A stretch of DNA of 6,236 nt from Pseudomonadota bacterium (GTDB lineage: Bacteria; Pseudomonadota; Alphaproteobacteria; Rhizobiales; Devosiaceae). The notes under the pieces were generated by a model, which worked only from the letters and a program-made list of their open reading frames with translations, searched no databases and was not told the origin of the DNA. This document shows positions 1 to 4,923 of this stretch, piece by piece (within the stretch, counting starts at the first letter, position 1; each line of letters starts with the position of its first letter). A program made the translations under genes and the position numbers. The DNA lies in the NCBI GenBank assembly GCA_023433985.1, contig JAEYTN010000024.1:1-6236 (forward strand). The letters are read 5' to 3'.

Positions 1-138
1 CTCCTCGCCGAAGCCGTCGACCAGCTCGCGGCCCGTGGCATCGAGATCGACGTCTACCAGAGCGCCAACATGCAAGGCGCCGAAGCCGAAGCCGAAGCCC
101 TCATCGCCAAATGGCGCCCGAGGATCCGCGGCCTCTAG
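1..138 (+). CDS. 3' end of an unidentified gene (partial, C-terminal 45 residues)
   Basis: The first frame is open from the window edge to a TAG at 136-138 and gives 45 residues ending in 'LIAKWRPRIRGL'. The frame uses G/C-rich third positions (gcc, ctc, atc, gac) like the other genes here, and the next 160 bases look non-coding, so it reads as the true end of a gene that begins upstream. The visible part is probably two helices around a short strand ('GIEIDVYQS'), with an Ala-Glu alternation encoded by three copies of gccgaa at 79-96. I do not recognise the family. 'EIDVYQSANMQG' faintly recalls the 'DFRQSNHEGE' segment of type II dehydroquinase, but that segment lies near the N-terminus there and not at the very end, so I do not use it. 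The gene converges on the minus-strand operon. Confidence 0.7.
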   Translation, partial: LLAEAVDQLAARGIEIDVYQSANMQGAEAEAEALIAKWRPRIRGL

Positions 139-153
139 GCGACCCTACGGCTG

Positions 154-257
154 CCCCTTCCCCCGCTACGCGGTGAAGGCGCAAGCAGAGCTCAGCGGTT
201 CTACGGTGGCAACGCCAGCGTCGCGCTGCTCCTCCACCGCGCGAGCGGGGGAGGGGG
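154..257. repeat. Long imperfect inverted repeat between convergent genes
   Basis: The arms 154-179 and 231-257 pair over about 24 positions. 154-167 pairs with 244-257 with a single G-T wobble (C-rich arm against G-rich arm). After a small bulge, 169-175 pairs with 235-241, then 177-179 with 231-233. Inside the remaining loop, 184-188 (agcag) can pair with 226-230 (ctgct), and TGGC aac GCCA lies at 207-217. The whole block can therefore fold as one extended hairpin. It lies between the ends of two convergent genes and has no coding frame of its own that looks real. This position and structure resemble the intergenic palindromic repeats common in alphaproteobacteria. Membership of a repeat family is inferred, since no second copy is in the window. 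Confidence 0.6.
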
Positions 258-274
258 ACCATGCGAAGCATGGT
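258..274. repeat. Perfect 7-bp hairpin with a GCGAAGC core
   Basis: ACCATGC (258-264) and GCATGGT (268-274) are perfect inverted copies around a 3-base loop, gaa. The centre, GCGAAGC at 263-269, is the sequence known to form an unusually stable DNA mini-hairpin. It directly follows the long inverted repeat and lies 24 bases past the end of the dehydrogenase gene. There is no T-run on either strand, so it is not a textbook terminator. It could slow transcription or protect a 3' end, or simply be part of the same repeat element. Confidence 0.6.
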
Positions 275-278
275 GGAG

Positions 279-299
279 GGGGCGTCCGACCTCCGCCCC
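279..299 (-). terminator. Stem-loop at the operon end, possible terminator
   Basis: GGGGCG (279-284) pairs perfectly with CGCCCC (294-299) around a 9-base loop. On the minus strand this stem begins in the last base of the dehydrogenase stop codon (TAG, 301-299), so an RNA hairpin would form immediately at the end of the operon, followed by the hairpin at 258-274. No U-tract follows, so intrinsic termination is doubtful. A role in slowing polymerase or protecting the 3' end is equally possible. Confidence 0.3.
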
Positions 300-1165
300 T
301 ACTTCTCCAGCCGTGTCAGCAGGCTTGACGTGTCCCACCGGCTCCCGCCCAGCGCTTCCACGTCAGCGTAGAACTGGTCCACCAGCGCTGTCAGCGGCAG
401 CCGCGCCCCGTTTTCCCGCGCCTCGTCGAGCGCAATCCCGAGGTCCTTGCGCATCCACTCCACCGCGAAACCGAAGTCGAACTTCCCCGCATTCATCGTC
501 TTGTAGCGGTTCTCCATCTGCCAGCTCTGCGCCGCGCCCTTGGAGATCACGTCGATCACCGCCTCGACATCCATCCCGGCCCGCTTGCCGAAATGGATCG
601 CCTCGGCCAGCCCCTGCACCACCCCGGCGATGCAGATCTGGTTCATCATCTTCGCCAGTTGCCCGGATCCCGCCGGCCCCAGCAGCCGGCACGCCTTGGC
701 GAAGCTCATGATCACCGGCTGCGCCCTGTCAAACGGTCCCTGCTCGCCACCCACCATCACGGTAAGCTGCCCGTTCTCGGCGCCCGCCTGGCCGCCCGAA
801 ACCGGGGCATCGAGGAAATCGAAACCGCGTTCCTTCGCCGCCGCGCTCAAATCCCGCGCCACCTCGGCCGACGCCGTCGTGTGGTCGACGAAGATCGTTC
901 CCTTGCCCATCGCGGCGAAGGCGCCATCGTCGCCCAGCGTGACCGAGCGCAGGTCATTGTCGTTGCCGACGCAGGCGAAGACGATCTCCTGCCCCCGCGC
1001 CGCCTCCGCCGGCGTCGCGGCAGCCTTGCCGCCGAACTCGTCGGCCCACTTCTGGGCCTTGGCCGTCGTGCGGTTGTAGACCGTCACCTCATGGCCCTTC
1101 TGGCTCAGGTGCCGTGCCATCGGATAGCCCATCACTCCAAGCCCAAGGAACGCTACCTTCGCCAT
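299..1165 (-). CDS. NAD(P)-dependent beta-hydroxyacid dehydrogenase (HIBADH/GLYR family)
   Basis: This 288-residue protein, the usual family length, should oxidise a beta-hydroxyacid or reduce the matching semialdehyde in the cytoplasm. The Rossmann dinucleotide site is at the N-terminus (GLGVMGYPMA, residues 8-17). 'NR' at 31-32, after the second strand, suggests NADP rather than NAD. The family signature DAPVSGG is at 119-125, with Ser123 contacting substrate. The catalytic lysine is Lys172, with Asn175, in the 'GQLAKMMN' helix. The C-terminal all-helical domain includes the conserved 'WMRKDL' (237-242). The substrate is not clear: the family covers 3-hydroxyisobutyrate, tartronate semialdehyde, 4-hydroxybutyrate and 2-hydroxymethylglutarate enzymes. 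The ATG shares one base with the preceding aldolase stop codon (TGATG), with GGGAGA nine bases upstream, so it is probably the last, translationally coupled gene of the epmA operon. It is intact. Confidence 0.95.
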   Translation of the reverse strand: MAKVAFLGLGVMGYPMARHLSQKGHEVTVYNRTTAKAQKWADEFGGKAAATPAEAARGQEIVFACVGNDNDLRSVTLGDDGAFAAMGKGTIFVDHTTASAEVARDLSAAAKERGFDFLDAPVSGGQAGAENGQLTVMVGGEQGPFDRAQPVIMSFAKACRLLGPAGSGQLAKMMNQICIAGVVQGLAEAIHFGKRAGMDVEAVIDVISKGAAQSWQMENRYKTMNAGKFDFGFAVEWMRKDLGIALDEARENGARLPLTALVDQFYADVEALGGSRWDTSSLLTRLEK

Positions 1166-2079
1166 CAGATCGTTTCTCCCATCTCACTCAGTTTGGTCGT
1201 CAGGTCGGCACGTTGCGCCGCCGGCAGCGACACCAGCGGCGGCACCAGCCGGTTCCACGCGTCGTCGCCGTCCTTTGCCGCCAGCATCGCCTTGATCGTC
1301 GGCAGTTGCGCGCCATAGGCGAGCGTCAGCGCCCGCCAGGCCTCGAGCCGCCCCTGCGCCGCCGCCACCTCGTCGGCCCGCGCCGGATCGTTCCACCCGT
1401 CATAGACTTCCCGCAGGTCCCCTGCCCTGAGGTTTGAGAGCGCCGTGATGCATCCCGCCGCGCCCGCCGGCAGCATCTGCAACAGCAGCGGATCGGAACC
1501 GATCATCACCGCGAAATCCGGGTCGAGCCCGACATAGCCCTGCGCACTTTCGAGCTTGCCCGAGCTGTCCTTGATCCCGGCTACGACACCGGGAAAAGCC
1601 GCGATCAGCCGCGCCACCAGGTCCACGCTCAGCGGCACCGCCGACATCTGCGGAAAATTGTAGAGCACCACCCGCAGACGGTCGTCGCCCACCGCATCGA
1701 TGATCCGCGCATAGGCCGCGAAGAGCCCATCGTCCGAGACGTTCGTGTAGTAGAACGGCGGCAGCATCACCACGCGCGTCACCCCAAGGCTCAGCGCGTG
1801 CCGCGTGAGTTCCGCTGTCTCGTCGAGCGCCGCCACGCCCACACCGGGAGCCAACCGGTCGGCTGCAAGCCCGGCCTTCAGCAGCCCCTCGAGCAGCAGC
1901 TTCCGTTCGACCGACGTGAACGAGTTGGCCTCGCCCGTGGTCCCCAGCACTGCGACACCATCGCACCCCGCCGCCAGCAGCCTCTGCGCGTGCGCCGCGA
2001 GCTTTGCCGCGTCGGGGTTGAATGCCGTATCGAGGGGCGTCGCCGCCGCCGACCAGACGCCGCTGATCGCAAATCCCAT
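1165..2079 (-). CDS. DapA/N-acetylneuraminate lyase superfamily aldolase, substrate unknown
   Basis: This 304-residue TIM-barrel class I aldolase or synthase has a full-length family fold. Visible active-site parts are GTTGE at 46-50 (the two Thr that hold the pyruvate carboxylate), the PPFYY tyrosines at 107-111, catalytic Tyr140 in 'VVLYNFP', and Schiff-base Lys170 in 'AGIKDSSG'. Pyruvate or a 2-keto acid is therefore the likely donor. The residue matching Arg138 of E. coli dihydrodipicolinate synthase, which binds the aspartate-semialdehyde-side carboxylate, is Met145 here (Tyr140, Asn, Phe, Pro, Gln, Met). That argues against a true DapA of lysine synthesis and for another aldehyde or a lyase role. 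The ATG overlaps the epmB stop by one base (TGATG); GGAGGG lies nine bases and GAGG four bases upstream, both inside epmB. The dehydrogenase gene follows with another one-base overlap, which suggests an aldolase-reductase pair acting in one pathway. Confidence 0.93.
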   Translation of the reverse strand: MGFAISGVWSAAATPLDTAFNPDAAKLAAHAQRLLAAGCDGVAVLGTTGEANSFTSVERKLLLEGLLKAGLAADRLAPGVGVAALDETAELTRHALSLGVTRVVMLPPFYYTNVSDDGLFAAYARIIDAVGDDRLRVVLYNFPQMSAVPLSVDLVARLIAAFPGVVAGIKDSSGKLESAQGYVGLDPDFAVMIGSDPLLLQMLPAGAAGCITALSNLRAGDLREVYDGWNDPARADEVAAAQGRLEAWRALTLAYGAQLPTIKAMLAAKDGDDAWNRLVPPLVSLPAAQRADLTTKLSEMGETI

Positions 2080-3137
2080 CAGTCCTCACCCTCCGGCGGA
2101 TAGCGGTGCTCTCCTCCCCGCCAGTCCGAAACCGTGTAGCAGCCGTCTCCCCCCGGCCGTATGTTTCCCGCCGCAATCGGCGCCTTGCCGTGCCCGCCTG
2201 GGATATCCAGCACGTAAGTCGGCTGCGCCAGGCCGGAGATACGCCCCCGCAACCCCGCGACCAACCTCTGCCCCTCCTCGATCCCCACCCGGAAATGCGA
2301 AGTGCCAGGCGCCAGGTCCGGATGGTGCAGGTAGTATGGCCGCACCCGGCATTCGACGAAACCGCGCATCAGCGCCGCCAGCGTCTCCGGGTCGTCGTTG
2401 ACGCCGCGCAGCAGCACCGACTGGCTCAGCATCACGATGCCTGCATCCACCAGCCGCGAAATTGCCGCCCGCGCCGTTTCCGTCAGTTCCCGCGGGTGGT
2501 TGGCGTGCACCGCGAGGTAAGTCGCCTTGCCCGAAGCCTTGAGCGCGGCCACCAGCTTCTCATCCACCCGCTCGGGCTCCACCACCGGCACCCGGGTATG
2601 GAACCGCACCACCTTCACGTGCTCGATGTCGGCCAGCCGCGCCATCATCTCACCAAGCCGCCGCGCCGACAGCACCAGCGGATCGCCGCCGGTCAGGATC
2701 ACCTCCCAGATCTCGGCATGCTCTCGGATGTAGCCGATGGCCGCGTCCATGGCCTCCGGCGCCAGTGTCCCCAGCCCCTCGGGCCCCACCATCTCGCGCC
2801 GGAAACAGAACCGGCAATAGACCGGGCACACGTGCACGGCCTTCAGCAGCACCCGGTCCGGATACCGGTGCACGATGCCCTCGACGGGCGAATGCGTCAG
2901 GTCCCCGATCGGGTCCGCCCGCTCCTCCGGCGTCACCGTCAGCTCGGCGAAGTCCGGCACGAACTGCCGCGCAATCGGGTCGTTCGGGTAGTCGCGGTCG
3001 ATCAACCCCGCCACCGCCGGGGTGATCGCGACGGCATAGCGCTCGGCCACCCGCTGCAGCTCCGGCAGCCGCGCCGCGGGCGCCAGTCCTGCTTCCACCA
3101 GCTCTGACGGTGTGCGGATCGCCCGATCGTGTTTCAT
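2079..3137 (-). CDS. epmB: EF-P lysine 2,3-aminomutase, radical SAM, EpmB (YjeK)
   Basis: This 352-residue enzyme isomerises L-alpha-lysine to (R)-beta-lysine, the group later put on EF-P. The radical SAM 4Fe-4S motif CxxxCxxC is Cys104, Cys108 and Cys111 (CPVYCRFC). The SAM-contacting 'LTGGDPL' is at 148-154. The PLP lysine is Lys318 in 'DIPGGHGK'. The two aspartates that hold the lysine alpha-amino group in clostridial aminomutase correspond to Asp274 ('HHPDLAPGTSHFR') and Asp311 ('YVLDIPGG'). The length matches E. coli EpmB (about 342 residues), not the roughly 416-residue catabolic KamA with its extra C-terminal region. The ATG overlaps the epmA stop by four bases (ATGA), with GGGAGG (3149-3144) six bases before it. 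Its place directly after epmA and beside efp supports the EF-P role over lysine fermentation. The activity itself is inferred. Confidence 0.96.
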   Translation of the reverse strand: MKHDRAIRTPSELVEAGLAPAARLPELQRVAERYAVAITPAVAGLIDRDYPNDPIARQFVPDFAELTVTPEERADPIGDLTHSPVEGIVHRYPDRVLLKAVHVCPVYCRFCFRREMVGPEGLGTLAPEAMDAAIGYIREHAEIWEVILTGGDPLVLSARRLGEMMARLADIEHVKVVRFHTRVPVVEPERVDEKLVAALKASGKATYLAVHANHPRELTETARAAISRLVDAGIVMLSQSVLLRGVNDDPETLAALMRGFVECRVRPYYLHHPDLAPGTSHFRVGIEEGQRLVAGLRGRISGLAQPTYVLDIPGGHGKAPIAAGNIRPGGDGCYTVSDWRGGEHRYPPEGED

Positions 3138-4192
3138 CGCTCGCCTCCCGCCACCGGCACCCAGAGCACGTCCTCGATCCGTGGCGCTCCGGTTGCCAGC
3201 ATCACCAGCCGGTCGAACCCGAGCGCCACCCCGGAGGTTGCAGGCATCAACGCCAGCGCGGCAAGTAGCTCTTCGTCGATGGGGTACCGCTCGCCATAGA
3301 GCCGCGCCTTTTCCGCCATCTCCATCTCGAACCGCCGCCGCTGCTCCACCGGATCAGTCAACTCCCCGAACCCGTTGGCCAGCTCCACACCCGAGGCATA
3401 AAGCTCGAACCGCTCCGACACCCGTCGGTCGTCCGCCGTCCGCCGCGCCAGTGCCGCTTCGGCCGCCGGATAGCGGTCGAGCACCGTGATCCGCCCCTGC
3501 CCCAGCCTCGGCTCCACGTTCTCCACCAGCGCCCGGCTGAACAGGTAGCTCCAGGTGTACTCGCTCGGCACCTCAAGCCCTGCGGCCCGCATCTCAGCCG
3601 CCAGCACGTCGGCGTCAGTCTCCCCGTCGGCATCCATCGTCGCCAGCAGGTCGATCCCCGCATGCTGCCGGAACGCCTCGACCACCCCGATCCGCTCGGG
3701 CTCGGCGAAAGGGTCGCACTCCCGCCCGCGGAACCGCAGCACCCCCGCCCCGGTCGCCTCCGCCGCCAGCCGGCAAAGCGCCACGCAGTCGGCGATCACT
3801 GCGTCATATTCCTCCCCGACCCGGTAGCATTCGGCCATCGTGAATTCCGGATGGTGCAGCGCCGTCCGCTCCCGGTTCCGCCACACATGCCCCAGCGAGG
3901 CGATCCGCTTCTCCCCCGCGGCCAGCAGCTTCTTCATCGAAAACTCCGGCGAGGTGTGGAGATACATCGTCTCTCCCGCTCCATCGTTCCCGATCATCGT
4001 CGTGGCAAAGGCATGCAGGTGCGTCTCGTTGCCGGGGCTTCGCTGCAGCCCGGGCGGATCGACCATCACGAAGTCATGCCCGGCGAAATAGCCCCTCACT
4101 CCCAGCTCGATCCGGTTGCGCCCCAGGAGGATCGGCCGCCGGTCCGCATGCTTTTGCGGGCTCCACCACGGCGATGCAGATGCGTTGGTCAA
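3134..4192 (-). CDS. epmA: EF-P--(R)-beta-lysine ligase EpmA (PoxA/GenX/YjeA)
   Basis: This class II lysyl-tRNA-synthetase paralogue activates (R)-beta-lysine with ATP and joins it to the EF-P lysine. It is only the catalytic core and lacks the N-terminal OB anticodon-binding domain, giving 352 residues from the chosen start against about 325 in E. coli EpmA and 500 in LysRS. In that numbering: motif 1 region 'SPGNETHLHAF' (52-62), motif 2 'WRNRE...HHPEFTMAE' (104-121), amino-acid site 'ELANGFGELTD' (270-280), motif 3 'GVALGFDRLVML' (321-332) with Arg328. Ser81 in 'TSPEFSMK' and Ala323 match E. coli EpmA Ser76 and Ala298, which set it apart from LysRS and favour beta-lysine. The start is uncertain. 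TTG at 4192 begins just before the conserved 'SPWW', as I recall for homologues; GTG at 4255 would add 21 unconserved-looking residues. Neither has a clear ribosome site. It heads the operon and is divergent from efp. Confidence 0.95.
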   Translation of the reverse strand: MTNASASPWWSPQKHADRRPILLGRNRIELGVRGYFAGHDFVMVDPPGLQRSPGNETHLHAFATTMIGNDGAGETMYLHTSPEFSMKKLLAAGEKRIASLGHVWRNRERTALHHPEFTMAECYRVGEEYDAVIADCVALCRLAAEATGAGVLRFRGRECDPFAEPERIGVVEAFRQHAGIDLLATMDADGETDADVLAAEMRAAGLEVPSEYTWSYLFSRALVENVEPRLGQGRITVLDRYPAAEAALARRTADDRRVSERFELYASGVELANGFGELTDPVEQRRRFEMEMAEKARLYGERYPIDEELLAALALMPATSGVALGFDRLVMLATGAPRIEDVLWVPVAGGER

Positions 4193-4335
4193 TGCGCGAG
4201 GACTTTCGGGCAACGGGACTGGCAGTTTTCGGCAAAATGGGGTATCGGGCCGCACCCGAACACTAAGTCAGCGCGTCCGCCGGCCACTTGTTGCCGCTCT
4301 CTAGGCCGCCGCCAACCGTTGAACAAGGAAGAAAT
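4193..4335. promoter_or_regulatory. Divergent control region between epmA and efp
   Basis: These 143 bases, or 80 if epmA begins at GTG 4255, must hold the promoters for both efp (plus) and the epmA operon (minus). The stretch is locally less G/C-rich around 4225-4245. For the minus strand, CTGACT (4270-4265) and GATACC (4246-4241), 18 bases apart, could be a weak -35/-10 pair. It would start RNA near 4234, inside the longer epmA version, which would favour the TTG start. No convincing plus-strand pair was found for efp; CTTGTT at 4288-4293 is a poor -35. TCGGG-ccgca-CCCGA at 4245-4259 is a small inverted repeat that could be a protein site. The region itself is supported by gene layout; the individual boxes are guesses. 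Confidence 0.5.
4325..4331 (+). promoter_or_regulatory. Ribosome binding site of efp
   Basis: AAGGAAG lies just before ATG 4336, with the AAGGA core six bases away. It fixes the efp start at 4336 and rules against the in-frame upstream start at 4288, whose extra 16 residues ('LPLSRPPP...') have no counterpart in EF-P. Confidence 0.8.
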
Positions 4336-4908
4336 ATGGTCAAGGTCATCGCGTCTTCGCTGCGCAAAGGCAATGTCGTCGAGCACGACGACGGCAAGCT
4401 CTACATCGTCCTCGTCGCCGAAAACATCCATCCCGGCAAAGGCAACTCGGTGACCAAGGTCGACATGCGCCGCATCTCCGATGGCGTGAAGGTCGCAGCC
4501 AGCTGGCGCACCGTCGAGATGGTGGAAAAGGCGGACGTCGACGAGCGCGCCTACAACTTCCTCTACCACGATGCCGAGGGCTACCACTTCATGGAGCCCA
4601 CCACCTTCGAGCAGGTCACCGTATCCGAGGACGTCGTCGGCGACGCGGCGGCCTACCTCGTCGATGGCATGGAAGTGTTCATCAAGACCTTCGAGGGCGC
4701 ATCGCTCTCCATCGAGCTGCCGCAGCGCGTCACCCTCGAAATCGTCGAGACCGAGCCCGTCATCAAGAACCAGACCGCCTCGTCCTCGTTCAAGCCGGCC
4801 ACGCTCAACAACGGCGTCAAGACCATGGTCCCGCCCCATATCGGTGTCGGCACCCGCGTCGTCGTGATGACCGAAGACGGCTCCTACGTCGAGCGTGCCA
4901 AGGACTGA
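4336..4908 (+). CDS. efp: Elongation factor P
   Basis: This 190-residue translation factor binds between the P and E sites of the ribosome and promotes peptide bonds at polyproline stretches. Three beta-barrel domains are expected at about 1-63 (KOW-like), 64-128 (OB) and 129-190 (OB). The tip of domain I reads 'HPGKGN', and Lys35 is the modified position (E. coli Lys34 in mature numbering), which fits with epmA and epmB next door. The EF-P signature region is '[20 protein letters not shown]' (153-172), with Thr163 where the general pattern has Leu, Ile or Val; as I recall this is normal in Rhizobiales. The C-terminus 'YVERAKD' is complete. The start is set by AAGGA six bases upstream. It is transcribed away from epmA, and its stop codon touches the stop codon of the convergent repeat-protein gene, so no spacer is left for a separate terminator. 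Confidence 0.98.
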   Translation: MVKVIASSLRKGNVVEHDDGKLYIVLVAENIHPGKGNSVTKVDMRRISDGVKVAASWRTVEMVEKADVDERAYNFLYHDAEGYHFMEPTTFEQVTVSEDVVGDAAAYLVDGMEVFIKTFEGASLSIELPQRVTLEIVETEPVIKNQTASSSFKPATLNNGVKTMVPPHIGVGTRVVVMTEDGSYVERAKD

Positions 4909-4923
4909 TCAGCCGGCCGGCTG
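4906..4923. other. Abutting stop codons and 14-bp perfect palindrome at a convergent junction
   Basis: The efp stop TGA (4906-4908) and the minus-strand stop of the repeat protein (4911-4909) sit side by side as TGATCA. Directly overlapping is a perfect palindrome, CAGCCGGCCGGCTG (4910-4923), which also encodes the last residues of the repeat protein. It could give a short GC-rich stem on either transcript, but no T-tract follows in either direction, so a bidirectional terminator role is only a possibility. Confidence 0.5.

Noticed and set aside
79..99. gccgaa triplicate as a regulatory or variable repeat
   Set aside because: It is in frame, encodes Ala-Glu, and is too short to imply phase variation.
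1..138. Type II 3-dehydroquinase assignment for the left fragment
   Set aside because: The faint 'DVYQSANMQG' likeness is at the wrong end of the protein and the HEGE part is missing.
35..328. Plus-strand open frame covering the left intergenic region
   Set aside because: Low-complexity Ser/Pro/Arg product that runs through the inverted repeats; the true frame at 1-138 is the first frame.
593..1318. Plus-strand open frame (241 codons) antisense to the dehydrogenase and running into the aldolase gene
   Set aside because: It crosses the boundary of two well-supported genes, is Arg/His-rich and has no family resemblance; a GC-driven shadow.
2106..3107. Long plus-strand open frame (333 codons) antisense to epmB
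   Set aside because: Its product is rich in Arg, His and Pro with no recognisable motifs, as expected from the reverse of a high-GC gene. The minus strand here holds an unmistakable radical SAM enzyme.
4288..4335. Upstream in-frame start for efp
   Set aside because: It adds 16 residues unlike any EF-P, while ATG 4336 has a good ribosome site and the family N-terminus.
3662..4453. Plus-strand open frame (263 codons) from epmA across the control region into efp
   Set aside because: It would overlap two certain genes in the wrong frames and has no plausible ribosome site or motif.
4189..4839. Minus-strand open frame (216 codons) antisense to efp
   Set aside because: Asp/Val/Gly-rich mirror of efp with no motif; efp is certain.
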